From positions 806,001-870,000 of the forward strand of contig CAWBNP010000002.1 of NCBI GenBank assembly GCA_963790245.1: DNA of 64,000 bases, written 5' to 3'. Below are positions 37,758 to 47,327 of the stretch, in pieces. Below the pieces are notes generated by a model. The model did no database searches. It worked only from the letters and a program-made list of their open reading frames with translations, and was not told the origin of the DNA. Each line of letters starts with the position of its first letter. Position 1 is the stretch's first letter. The DNA is from JACCVG01 sp963790245. Its GTDB lineage: Bacteria > Actinomycetota > Thermoleophilia > Solirubrobacterales > Thermoleophilaceae. Position numbers and translations under genes: made by a program.

Positions 37758-38192
37758 ATGTGGGCCCAGCGAACGATCGCCCTGACACCGCGCGAACGCG
37801 GGCTCCACCTGATCACGCGCGAGGTCGTGGAAGCGGTCCCCGAGCTCGGCGAGACGCAGGTCGGCCTGCTGCACGTGTTCGTCCTCCACACCTCGGCGTC
37901 GCTGGCTATCAGCGAGAACGCCTCACCCGAAGTGCCACGCGATCTAGACGCGTGGTTCGACCGCGCCGTGTCCGAGGACGCTTCCTGGTGGACCCACACG
38001 CTGGAGGGGCCCGACGACATGCCCGCGCACGTCAAGTCGGTCCTGCTCGGCAGCTCGCTGACGCTGCCGGTGAGCGACGGTCGTCTCGCGCTGGGCACCT
38101 GGCAGGGGATCTTTCTCTGCGAGCACCGCGACCGCGGCGGCGAGCGCCGGCTCGTCCTGACCCTGAACGGCGAGGTGCGCTCGGACGCCTAG
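37758..38192 (+). CDS. YjbQ/UPF0047 family protein (secondary thiamine-phosphate synthase-like)
   Basis: Compact beta-rich 144-residue protein. Conserved sites: VFVLHTSASLAISENASPEV, the metal-binding HTLEGPDDMPAHVKSVLLGSSL and GTWQGIFLCEHRDRGGERRLVL. E. coli YjbQ has weak thiamine phosphate synthase activity; the physiological role is unsettled. ATG at 37758, with AACAAT six bases before it. The radical SAM gene follows after 27 bases on the same strand. Confidence 0.88.
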   Translation: MWAQRTIALTPRERGLHLITREVVEAVPELGETQVGLLHVFVLHTSASLAISENASPEVPRDLDAWFDRAVSEDASWWTHTLEGPDDMPAHVKSVLLGSSLTLPVSDGRLALGTWQGIFLCEHRDRGGERRLVLTLNGEVRSDA

Positions 38193-38219
38193 GGGTCTGT
38201 CCGACGAGCATGCGAACGT

Positions 38220-39284
38220 GTGTTCGTGCGCTGGCTCAACTTGGCCGTCGGATCGGAGGAGGAACGCCGCCTTCCTGGTTACCGCGATCCGGCGGTCGTG
38301 CGCACCTTCAAGGCCCCCGAGGCGCTCGACACCCGCTTCTATGAGGTCTACGCCCGATCGGCCCTCAACAGGGTTCCCGAGGCGTCGCGAATGCCGTTTC
38401 GCTGGACGGTCAACCCCTACAGGGGTTGCACTCATGCTTGCGTCTGGTGCTTCGCGAGGCCGACTCATGAGTACCTCGGGATGAACGCGGGGCGCGACTT
38501 CGAGCGAGAGATCGTCGTCAAGGTCAACGCGCCCGAGGTGTTGCGGGTCGAGCTGCGCAAGCCGTCGTGGAAGCGCGAGCACGTGGCGCTCGGGACCAAT
38601 ACCGACCCGTACCAGTGGGTCGAGGGTCGGTACAAGCTGATGCGCGGCATCTGGGAGGCGCTGCGCGACTACTCGAACCCCTGCTCGATCCTCACGAAGT
38701 CGCCCCTGCTGCTGCGCGACCTCGATTTGATGAAGCAGATAGCGGAGCGGACGGAGTTCAACGCGTGCCTCTCGATCCCGACGCTCGACGAGCAGGCCTG
38801 GCGGCAGACGGAGCCGCACACGCCGAACCCGCGGGCGCGGCTCGAGGCGGTGGCGGAACTGAACCGAGCCGGAATCCCGACCGGCGTCCTGATCGCGCCG
38901 CTGCAGCCCGGAATAAACGACTCGCCCGAGCAAGTCGGCGAACTGGTCGACCTCTGCCACCGGGCGGGGGCGGTCTCGATCGGTGGCGTCGCCCTCCACT
39001 TGCGCGGCTCGGTGCGCGGTGTTTTCTTCGACTGGCTGCGCGCCAACCGCCCGGATCTCGTCGAGCGCTACACCGAGCTCTACGCGCGCGGCGCCTACGC
39101 GCCGAAAACCGAACGCAGCCGTCTGCAGAACCTCGTCAAGACCACGTGGCCAGCCGACCCCACGCCGCTCAGCGAAGCGCACCGCGAGGCGATGCGCCGG
39201 CGGCGAACCCGATTCGGAGTTTCGGGCGCGAACGGCAGCCGCCGGACCGAGGTTCCGGATGCCGAGCAGGCGACTTTGTTCTAG
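38220..39284 (+). CDS. Radical SAM protein, Rv2578c family
   Basis: Iron-sulfur protein that cleaves S-adenosylmethionine. The 354 residues contain NPYRGCTHACVWCFARPTHE, the CxxxCxxC cluster motif, at about residues 66-85. TNTDPYQWVEGRYKLMRGIW and NACLSIPTLDEQAWRQTEPH follow as in Rv2578c/spore photoproduct lyase-like proteins. Substrate unknown; SPL-like DNA repair is one possibility. GTG start at 38220. The stop codon lies in the first arm of a 9-base inverted repeat, 78 bases from the convergent GH31 gene end. Confidence 0.87.
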   Translation: MFVRWLNLAVGSEEERRLPGYRDPAVVRTFKAPEALDTRFYEVYARSALNRVPEASRMPFRWTVNPYRGCTHACVWCFARPTHEYLGMNAGRDFEREIVVKVNAPEVLRVELRKPSWKREHVALGTNTDPYQWVEGRYKLMRGIWEALRDYSNPCSILTKSPLLLRDLDLMKQIAERTEFNACLSIPTLDEQAWRQTEPHTPNPRARLEAVAELNRAGIPTGVLIAPLQPGINDSPEQVGELVDLCHRAGAVSIGGVALHLRGSVRGVFFDWLRANRPDLVERYTELYARGAYAPKTERSRLQNLVKTTWPADPTPLSEAHREAMRRRRTRFGVSGANGSRRTEVPDAEQATLF

Positions 39285-39317
39285 CGACCTGGGTCGTCGG
39301 TTCGCTAGCGCTAGAAC
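39278..39317. terminator. Inverted repeat at the radical SAM stop codon
   Basis: Perfect arms GTTCTAGCG (39278-39286) and CGCTAGAAC (39309-39317), loop 22 bases. The first arm includes the TAG stop (39282-39284). Lies between convergent genes and could act on transcripts from either side, though no T-run is present. Confidence 0.4.
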
Positions 39318-39348
39318 TCGCGCCCAGGGCCAGATGTCGCGTGCGCAT

Positions 39349-39364
39349 GACCCGGTGGGGTCTA
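39349..39364 (+). repeat. Dispersed palindromic border repeat, copy 4 (GH31 stop)
   Basis: GACCCGGTGGGGTCTA; last three bases complement the GH31 TAG stop. It shares the preceding GCGCAT and a GTCGCG six to eight bases further out with copy 5, giving about 29 bases with one mismatch. Confidence 0.78.
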
Positions 39365-41830
39365 GCGCCGTGCGACGAGGCGCACGTCGGTTCCGCGAAG
39401 CGTCGTCCGCAGCACGCGAGACCGACGGTCGTAGGTCCATCGGTTGCGCTTCAGGACTTCCCCGTCGACCAACAGCTCCCGTGGGTGGAACCGCCGCCCG
39501 AGGGCGGTTAGCCCGGCTTCGAGCTCGAACCGCGTCCGTTGGCGAGCCGCTAGCCGCAGCTCCCACCGGGCTTCACCGACCACCGATCGCGCGTGGGTCC
39601 CGTCGCCGAGGTTGCGACTGGTCTCACCGCGCGGCAGCGCGAGGACGCGCAGCTGGTTTCGCCGGTCGCTGAGACGGACCAGCCCCGCGGCTTCGCCGTA
39701 GTCGGTCAGGGTGTCGATGTCGGCGGGGAGCAGCGGTAGGATCGCGCCCGCGCGCACCATCAGGGGCGGCCGCCCGATCGGTGCCGGAGCGGTTCGAAAG
39801 CGACCCCCCCTGAGGGGTCGCTGCCGCCGCAATCGATACGCGCCCTCGCGATCGTCAAATCGCGTCGCCGACCACCAGTCCATCCATCGTCCAGGCGGCA
39901 GGAACACCCGGCGCTCGCGCTGCCCCGGCGCCGTGATCGGGGCCGCGAGCAGGTCGGGACCGAGCAGGTACTGATCATCGAGTTCGCGCGCGACCCGGAG
40001 CTCAGGGTGCTCTAGCAACAGGTGACGAGCGATCGGCAGTCCGGTGCGGCGGTACCGTTCGTCAGCCGCGGCCAGGTAGCGATTGAGCTGGAGATGGAGC
40101 TCGGTCATCCGGCGCCACAGGCCGAGGTGCTCGGGGTCGAACACCTGCGGGCGACCGTAGGAAGGCACCGCCAACCCGCTGCGCTTGGTGCGCATGACCG
40201 GCGCGAGCGCGCCGAACTCGATCCAGCGCGAGAGCAGCTCCGGGGTGAGCCGCTCCTCCTCGGTCTGGCCCGGCTTGAGCCCGCGCGACCCCGCGCCGAA
40301 TGAGTTGTACCCGCCGATGTCGGTTCCCCAGCGCGCGATCCCGGAGAGCCCGGCGCTGAGCATCTGGGTCACGGCCGAGCTGAGCCCGTCGAACCCCCAG
40401 ACCGTCGTCGGATCTCCGCCCCACACCACGTCGGCGCACGCGGCCGCCCCCGTCCACCCGGACCGCTGGAAGCGAACCAACGGTCGGTCGAAGCTCCTGG
40501 CGATCTTCCGCAGCGCGCAGTGGTAGTCGCGCGGATAGCGATTATGAGCAACGTCGCCGGTGGATCCGTCCCGCTGGACGATCCCCGGAGGTGTCGCCTC
40601 GCCGAAATCCTCCATCCAGCCGTCGTTGCCCTGCGCGACGATCTCGCCGACGACGTCGGCGAGGATCCGCTCGGTTGCCGGGTGCGTGAAGTCGAATTGC
40701 GCGAGCGGCTCGATCGAGAACCCGAGCGGAGCGGCGCCACCGACGAACGCCGGATAGACGAACGGGCCGAGGCCGGGGAGCTGCTGCAGGGCGCCGGCGC
40801 GGCGGGCCCGGTCGAAGAGGGCTCCATAGGTGACGCAGAGCGACGGATTCAGGTAGACGAGTCTCGCCAGGCCATCGCGATGAAAGGACGCGGTCCGTTC
40901 ACGCTCGAGCGCCTCACGGCCCTCGTGGGCGCCGCACGGAAGGAAGTGCATCTGGGTCTCGGCCACCGATACGGGCACGTCAGCGTCGCGCTGGAGCTTG
41001 GTGATCGCGCGCTCCTCCTCGACCGGAACCACGTTCGGCTGCCCGGTCTGGAACCACGGCCCGAAGGCCCATGGGGCCGACGGCGGCGGTTGCCGACCGG
41101 TCGCTGCGGTGAACCGCCTGAGAGCGCGCGCCGGGGTAGGCCCCGCGTAGAGCGTGACGATCATGCGCGGGCTGTCGACCTCCACACTGAAGGCACGCTC
41201 GCCGACGGGCAGAAAGCGGCTCGTGTCGTCCTGGGCGACGTGCAGGCCCCACCCGCGCGAGGTCAGGAGCCATGGGACCGGAAAGTAGGTCGCGTCGTCG
41301 CTATCGCGCGTAGCCCACGGGGGGCTGAAAGCCGCGACATAGGCACGGTCCTCGGCGCGAAACGGCCCGTCGGCGACGTAGTTCTCGGTCGGGATGCCGC
41401 GTCGGTCGACGCCATCGGAGCGCTCCCCCGATCCGAGCAGCGCCTCCCCTGGTCCGAGCCCCCACGCCATCCGCACGCGGTCTGCCCCGCTCGGCGCCAC
41501 CATGGTCAGCGACACCGAGCCCGCTCGCGCCGGGAGTGCCGTCAGCGTCACCGAACGACCGCCTGTCATCACCACGTCCGCCCGCACCGATCGGCCTTCG
41601 CGCCGCAGCGCCGTCGTTCGGACGGCCTCGTGCCAGCCGCTCTGGTCACGAAAGCTCAGGCCCGCTGCGGGGAGTGGTCGTCCCCTTGACTGGACGGCCT
41701 GCAACCGAAACACCCCATCCGCCAGCTCGAGTTGCGCCGCACCCGATTCGACCGTCTTGACCGCTGCTGCGGCCGGTGTCGCGAAACCGCCGAGCGCGAC
41801 CACGGCGATGACAGCGAGTCTCCCCCGCAC
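39362..41830 (-). CDS. Secreted glycoside hydrolase family 31 protein
   Basis: Exo-acting alpha-glycosidase. From the GTG at 41830 it has 822 residues with a signal peptide (VRGRLAVIAVVALGGFATPAAAAV), an N-terminal beta-sandwich and the catalytic barrel. The nucleophile Asp is in GNDGWMEDFGEATP, closest to the WMADFGE form of bacterial sulfoquinovosidase-like enzymes; the acid/base Asp is probably in VVWGGDPTTVWGF. Also seen: IARWGTDIGGYNSFG and FGALAPVMRTKRSG. Specificity (glucose, xylose, sulfoquinovose or other) not assigned. It starts four bases after the WecA-like stop, so both are co-transcribed. Confidence 0.88.
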   Translation of the reverse strand: MRGRLAVIAVVALGGFATPAAAAVKTVESGAAQLELADGVFRLQAVQSRGRPLPAAGLSFRDQSGWHEAVRTTALRREGRSVRADVVMTGGRSVTLTALPARAGSVSLTMVAPSGADRVRMAWGLGPGEALLGSGERSDGVDRRGIPTENYVADGPFRAEDRAYVAAFSPPWATRDSDDATYFPVPWLLTSRGWGLHVAQDDTSRFLPVGERAFSVEVDSPRMIVTLYAGPTPARALRRFTAATGRQPPPSAPWAFGPWFQTGQPNVVPVEEERAITKLQRDADVPVSVAETQMHFLPCGAHEGREALERERTASFHRDGLARLVYLNPSLCVTYGALFDRARRAGALQQLPGLGPFVYPAFVGGAAPLGFSIEPLAQFDFTHPATERILADVVGEIVAQGNDGWMEDFGEATPPGIVQRDGSTGDVAHNRYPRDYHCALRKIARSFDRPLVRFQRSGWTGAAACADVVWGGDPTTVWGFDGLSSAVTQMLSAGLSGIARWGTDIGGYNSFGAGSRGLKPGQTEEERLTPELLSRWIEFGALAPVMRTKRSGLAVPSYGRPQVFDPEHLGLWRRMTELHLQLNRYLAAADERYRRTGLPIARHLLLEHPELRVARELDDQYLLGPDLLAAPITAPGQRERRVFLPPGRWMDWWSATRFDDREGAYRLRRQRPLRGGRFRTAPAPIGRPPLMVRAGAILPLLPADIDTLTDYGEAAGLVRLSDRRNQLRVLALPRGETSRNLGDGTHARSVVGEARWELRLAARQRTRFELEAGLTALGRRFHPRELLVDGEVLKRNRWTYDRRSRVLRTTLRGTDVRLVARR

Positions 41831-41834
41831 GGCG

Positions 41835-42938
41835 CTAGTCGTCCATCGCGTGCTCGAAGTCGGCCGGCTCCGCCGACGCCCCGCGCCTCCGGGCGAAGAC
41901 GAAGATCTCGAGCAGGTAGACGACGTAGAAGCTGGCGGCGACCGCCGCGAGGCCGATCGCAATCAGCAGTGCCAGCCAGAGGGGTTGAATGACACCGTCG
42001 ACGCGAGCGGGGACCAGGGCGAGCGCCAGCGCGAAGGCCGCAAGCAGGCTCGTCCACCCGTAGAGGTAGATCGTGGTGCGCCGATGCGAGAACCCGATCC
42101 GGGCCATTCGGTGGTGGAAGTGCTCGTTGTCGGCGCGGTAGAACGGCACACCGTGTCGGATTCGCCGCGCCACGACGAACCCGGTATCGAGGATCGGAAC
42201 CGCGAGCAGCACGAGCGGGACGGCAAGCGCGATGATCGCCGTCGTCTTGAGCAGTCCCTGAGCCGCAGCGCAAGCGAGCAGAAGGCCGAGCAGGTTGGCG
42301 CCCGAATCGCCCATGAAGATCCGGGCCGGCGAGAAGTTCCATGGCAGGAACCCGATCGCCGCGCCCGCCGTGAGGGCCGCCAGCACCGCCGCGTTGTTGC
42401 GACCCAACGAGACCGCGATCAAAGCAAATGCGATCGCCGCGATCGCGCAGATCCCCGCCGCCAGCCCGTCGATCCCGTCGATCAGGTTGATCACGTTCAT
42501 CAGCGCGACGATCCCGAAGACGGTCAGTGGAACCGCGGCTGCGCCGAACTCGACGGTCCCGAGCAGCGGCAGCGTGATGTCGGTGACGAGCGTCCCGTTC
42601 AGGGCGGGGATCAGAGCCGCCCCGACCTGACCGGCGAGCTTGAGCGCCGGGTGGAGATCGAGGGCGTCGTCGATCACCCCGACCACGACGATCACGATCG
42701 CGCCGTAGAAAACCGCGCGGATCTCGGCATCGCCGCCCAGGAAGACAAACCCGGTGATCAGCACGGCGGCGAGCATGGCAACGCCGCCCAGGTAGGGGAT
42801 CGGAACCTCATGCATCCCCCGCTCGGTCGGCTTGGCGACCGCTCCGACGCGGACCGACAGCCGCCCGGCGAGCGGCGTGAGGGCCAGGCCGAGGGCGGCG
42901 GCTGCAGCGAACGCCGCCAGTGGCTCGAGGTCGGCCAT
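41835..42938 (-). CDS. WecA/MraY-like undecaprenyl-phosphate sugar-1-phosphate transferase
   Basis: Polytopic membrane enzyme starting lipid-linked glycan synthesis by moving a sugar-1-phosphate (often GlcNAc-1-P) to a polyprenyl phosphate. The 367 residues have about eleven helices; VVVGVIDDALDLHPALKLAGQ (Asp pair for Mg2+), NVINLIDGIDGLAAG, FMGDSGANLLGLLLA and the late HFHHRMARIGFSHRRT (His-rich loop) are diagnostic for the WecA/TagO branch rather than MraY. It leads a two-gene unit with the secreted GH31 enzyme. Confidence 0.92.
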   Translation of the reverse strand: MADLEPLAAFAAAAALGLALTPLAGRLSVRVGAVAKPTERGMHEVPIPYLGGVAMLAAVLITGFVFLGGDAEIRAVFYGAIVIVVVGVIDDALDLHPALKLAGQVGAALIPALNGTLVTDITLPLLGTVEFGAAAVPLTVFGIVALMNVINLIDGIDGLAAGICAIAAIAFALIAVSLGRNNAAVLAALTAGAAIGFLPWNFSPARIFMGDSGANLLGLLLACAAAQGLLKTTAIIALAVPLVLLAVPILDTGFVVARRIRHGVPFYRADNEHFHHRMARIGFSHRRTTIYLYGWTSLLAAFALALALVPARVDGVIQPLWLALLIAIGLAAVAASFYVVYLLEIFVFARRRGASAEPADFEHAMDD

Positions 42939-42985
42939 CGATCGAGCGTATCCCGCCGGCCGAGCCCGCGTCCGGCCCGGTCCCG

Positions 42986-43765
42986 CTATTCGGCCGGGCG
43001 CTCGTCCAGATCGCGAAGCTGGTGCGCGGGCGTGAAGAAGCCGCGCGATCCGAGCGAGGTCGCGATCACCGCCGCCATCGCCACGCTGCCGAGCAGGCTC
43101 CAGAGCAGGACCAGCTGCAACCGGACCGCCTCGAGCGGCTCGGCGCCGGCGACGAGCATCCCGACCATTGCCCCGGGCAGTGTTACGAGCCCGACCGTCT
43201 TGGTCTGGTCGACCAGCGGGATCATTGCGGAGCGGAGACTGCGGGCCACGAGGCCTGTGCTCGCCTGCCGCCAGGTCGCGCCGAGCGCCAGCGTCGCCTC
43301 GAGCTCGCCGACTCCGCGATGAACCTCGTCGCCGAGCCGATCGAGCGAGACGGCGATCGCCGTCATCGAGTTGCCGATCACGATCCCGCCGACCGGGATC
43401 AGGTAGCGCGGCGTCGGCGGGAAGACCCCGAGCACCACGATCAGCCCGAGTGTCACCGCCGCGGCGAGCGAGAGCGCAAGCAGGATGATCGGGTATTGCC
43501 CGGGCACCCTCCCGGCTCGTCGGCCGGCGGTGAAGGTGCCGAACGCGACCATCGCGGCGAGCAGCAGACAGACGAGCCAGATGCTCTCCGAGTCGAAGAT
43601 CGCCTGGATGACATATCCCAGGGCGCTCAGCTGGACAAACGAGCGCACCACCGCGAGCATCAGATCGCGCTCGAGGTCGGCGGACCGGTAGCGCGACAGC
43701 GCGATTGCGACCACCACCAGGATCAGGATCACGCCGAGCTCGCCGAGCGTCACCTCGCCGCTCAC
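42986..43765 (-). CDS. fetB: ABC exporter permease, FetB/UPF0014 type
   Basis: Membrane half of the FetAB iron exporter family. Length 259 residues equals E. coli FetB. Seven or so helices; conserved RSFVQLSALGYVIQAIF, LIPVGGIVIGNSMTAIAVSLDRL, LALGATWRQASTGLVARSLRSAMIPLVDQTKTVGLVTLPGAMVGM (read in parts). GTG start overlaps the fetA TGA by four bases (GTGA). Confidence 0.88.
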   Translation of the reverse strand: MSGEVTLGELGVILILVVVAIALSRYRSADLERDLMLAVVRSFVQLSALGYVIQAIFDSESIWLVCLLLAAMVAFGTFTAGRRAGRVPGQYPIILLALSLAAAVTLGLIVVLGVFPPTPRYLIPVGGIVIGNSMTAIAVSLDRLGDEVHRGVGELEATLALGATWRQASTGLVARSLRSAMIPLVDQTKTVGLVTLPGAMVGMLVAGAEPLEAVRLQLVLLWSLLGSVAMAAVIATSLGSRGFFTPAHQLRDLDERPAE

Positions 43766-44439
43766 CACGACGCCTCGCCGGCCGGCATGGCGGCCTCGAG
43801 CTCGATCGTCCGCGGCGCCAGCCGCTTGGCCTGGGCGCGGTCGTGGGTCACGAGCACCACGTGCAGGCTGTGCTCGGTCTCGAGGTTCTGGAGTGTCCAC
43901 TCGATCTCGTCGCGAGCTGCTGCGTCGAGCGCCGAGGTCGGCTCGTCGAGGAGCAGCACCTCGGGCTGGACCGCCAACGCGCGCGCGAGCATCACACGCT
44001 GCGCCTCGCCGACCGACAGCCGGTCGCTGCGACGGGTCGCATAGCCGGGATCGAGCCCGGCCCTCTCGAGCGAGCCCTCGACATCAGGAGTCGGCAACCC
44101 CTTGCAGAAGCGTCGCGCTGCAGTGACCTCGTCGGCGACCGTTCCGCCGAGCAGTGCGGGCAGCTGCGGAACGAGCGCCGCGCGACGCCGGACCGCAAGC
44201 GGGTCGAGGTCGCGCAGATCGCGGCCTCCGAACAGCACGCGGCCGGAATCGGGGTCTGCCAGCCGGTTGAGCAGCCTCAGCAGCGTGGACTTGCCGGCGC
44301 CCGAAGGACCGACGATCGCGGTTGCGCCCTCACCGATCTCGATGTCCAGCCGTTCGAGGACGATCCGGTCACCGCGCTTGGCGGTGACACCCTCGAGCTG
44401 GAATACGGGCTGGCCTACGGCCTGCCCGCCTGGCTGACG
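43762..44439 (-). CDS. fetA: ABC exporter ATPase, FetA-like, with no canonical start codon
   Basis: ATPase partner of FetB. Coding similarity begins right after the glyA stop (TAG, 44442-44440) in the same frame: VFQLEGVTAKRGDRIVLERL, Walker A IVGPSGAGKSTLLRLLNRL, LVPQLPALLGGTVADEV, signature LSVGEAQRVMLARAL, Walker B VLLLDEPTSALD, H-loop LVTHDRAQ. No ATG, GTG or TTG occurs in frame until 44238, past the Walker A. So translation must use a rare start (GTA codons at 44418 and 44406 lie at the right place, after the G-rich GGCGGGCAGG), or arise by read-through of glyA, or the sequence has an error. The left boundary here marks the open region, not a proven start. Confidence 0.8.
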   Translation of the reverse strand, partial: RQPGGQAVGQPVFQLEGVTAKRGDRIVLERLDIEIGEGATAIVGPSGAGKSTLLRLLNRLADPDSGRVLFGGRDLRDLDPLAVRRRAALVPQLPALLGGTVADEVTAARRFCKGLPTPDVEGSLERAGLDPGYATRRSDRLSVGEAQRVMLARALAVQPEVLLLDEPTSALDAAARDEIEWTLQNLETEHSLHVVLVTHDRAQAKRLAPRTIELEAAMPAGEASW

Positions 44440-45735
<1,296 letters not shown>

Positions 45736-45845
45736 CTCAGCTTCTCGGCTTTCGGTCGGGCCCCGGCTCGAGTGGTCCACGGTACCAAGAGCACCCGCCG
45801 TCCGGCGCGAAAGGTCGCGCTCAGAGCCGGCCGTCGCGGGCGCAT

Positions 45846-45861
45846 GACCCGGTGGGGTCTA
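45846..45861 (+). repeat. Dispersed palindromic border repeat, copy 5 (tsaC stop)
   Basis: GACCCGGTGGGGTCTA, identical to copy 4; last three bases complement the tsaC TAG stop. Flanks GTCGCG-N-GCGCAT are also shared with copy 4. Confidence 0.78.
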
Positions 45862-46494
45862 ACCAGTGAGTGCGCGCCTCACATCATCGGCCGACACCGG
45901 CCCTTCCCTCACGATCTCGAACAACCCGTGCTCGTCCAAAAGAGTCAGATCGAGCACCGTCGAGGCGCGCCCGGGGAGCTCCCCGGCGTCGAGTGCCAGG
46001 TCGACCGCGGCGAGCACCACCGGATCGACGTCGTCAAGTCGACGGGGCTCTTCGCCGCCGGAGATGTTGGCGCTCGACTGGAGAGCCGGCACCGCGACTC
46101 CGCGGAGCGGCTCGAGCGCCTCGGATAGTGCGGGAACCCTTACCCCGAGCGTCTCTGCGCCGGGCGGACCGGCGAGTGGGAAGAGCCCGGTCGGATTCGG
46201 GACCAGCGCCGTCAGTGGACCTGGTAGCAACCGTACAAGCGCGTCCCGCAGCCGCGGTGAGAGATCACCGAGCTCGCCGAGGGCCAGTTCGACGGCGAAG
46301 AACATCACCGCCGCCGGCTTTCCCGGTGGGCGTTGCTTGATCTCGTTCAGGCGGTCGCAAGCAGCCGCAGCGAGCGGGTCGCACGCCAGCCCGTAGACCG
46401 TATCCGCCGGGAAGAGCGCAACTCCTCCCGACCGGATGCAGCGCTCGAAGGCGGCTGCACCGTCGGCATCGAGCGGCGCCGGATCGACCCTCAC
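45859..46494 (-). CDS. tsaC: L-threonylcarbamoyladenylate synthase (TsaC/Sua5)
   Basis: Makes threonylcarbamoyl-AMP for t6A37 modification of ANN-decoding tRNAs. The 211 residues fit the YrdC fold: SGGVALFPADTVYGLACDPL, EIKQRPPGKPAAVMFF (KRPP-like motif), LLPGPLTALVPNP, LGVRVPAL, and PALQSSANISGGEEP. It is the short form without the Sua5 C-terminal domain. GTG start overlaps the prmC stop by four bases. A common actinobacterial order is prfA-prmC-tsaC. Confidence 0.95.
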   Translation of the reverse strand: MRVDPAPLDADGAAAFERCIRSGGVALFPADTVYGLACDPLAAAACDRLNEIKQRPPGKPAAVMFFAVELALGELGDLSPRLRDALVRLLPGPLTALVPNPTGLFPLAGPPGAETLGVRVPALSEALEPLRGVAVPALQSSANISGGEEPRRLDDVDPVVLAAVDLALDAGELPGRASTVLDLTLLDEHGLFEIVREGPVSADDVRRALTG

Positions 46495-47327
46495 GCGACC
46501 CGCCCGACCGTCACCCGTTCAAATCCCGCGAGGTCGCGGACCGTGCGCGCATCCCCGAGCAGGTCGCGGACCGCCGCCCCTTGCTCGCTCCCGTGCTCGA
46601 GCGCCATCAGCGTTCCCGCCGGAGACGACGCGATCAAGCCGCGGATCGCATCGAGTCCGTCCTCCCCCGCGACCAGCGCAGAGCGGGGTTCGAACGAGGT
46701 GATCTCGGGGGCGAGACCGGCCCATTCGCCGGCCCGGACGTACGGGAGGTTGGCCACCACGAGATCGACTCCGTGGCGAGTACTCGGAAGATCAACCGCA
46801 ACCTCTAGCGCGATGTCGGCGCCGATGCGCCGGCGGTTGACCAGTGCGACGGCAATCGCGTCGGCAGAGGCATCAGAGGCACTGATCCGCAGGTCAGGGC
46901 GCTCGTCGACCAGAGCGAGTGCCACCGCGCCCGAGCCGGTTCCGACCTCGTGCACGGCCGCCCCGTCCGGCGCGAGCTGATCGGCGAGCTCGACCAGCAG
47001 CTCGGTCTCGGGCCTCGGAATCAGCACGTGTCGGTCGACCAGCAGCTCGATCCGCCGGAACCCCTTGCGGCCGAGGATGTAGGCGACCGGCTCCCGCCGT
47101 GCGCGTCGCCGGATCCACTCCATCAGCCTCCGCGAGACCGCGGGCGGGAGCGGGCTCTCGAGCGCGAGCAGCAGCTGGCCGCGGTCGGTTCCGAGCGCCG
47201 CGGCGACCAGCAGCTCCGCGTCAAGCCGCGGAGTCTCGCAACCAGCGGCCCGGAGCGCCTCGACCGCCGCCGAAAGCGCGTCACGAACCGGGGGGCCGGC
47301 GATGCCCGTGCTCGGAGAGGGCGTCAT
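46491..47327 (-). CDS. prmC: Release factor glutamine methyltransferase (PrmC) with NLPY motif
   Basis: Methylates the Gln of the GGQ motif in RF1/RF2. The 278 residues include an N-terminal helical domain (ETPRLDAELLVAAALG) and a Rossmann methyltransferase: LIPRPETELLVELADQL, AdoMet loop VHEVGTGSGAVALALVDERP. The catalytic tetrapeptide, normally NPPY, reads NLPY (VVANLPYVRAGEW). NLPY is typical of KsgA/Erm enzymes. The rest of the protein is PrmC-like, and position next to prfA agrees. Overlaps prfA (ATGA) and tsaC by four bases each. Confidence 0.93.
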   Translation of the reverse strand: MTPSPSTGIAGPPVRDALSAAVEALRAAGCETPRLDAELLVAAALGTDRGQLLLALESPLPPAVSRRLMEWIRRRARREPVAYILGRKGFRRIELLVDRHVLIPRPETELLVELADQLAPDGAAVHEVGTGSGAVALALVDERPDLRISASDASADAIAVALVNRRRIGADIALEVAVDLPSTRHGVDLVVANLPYVRAGEWAGLAPEITSFEPRSALVAGEDGLDAIRGLIASSPAGTLMALEHGSEQGAAVRDLLGDARTVRDLAGFERVTVGRVA

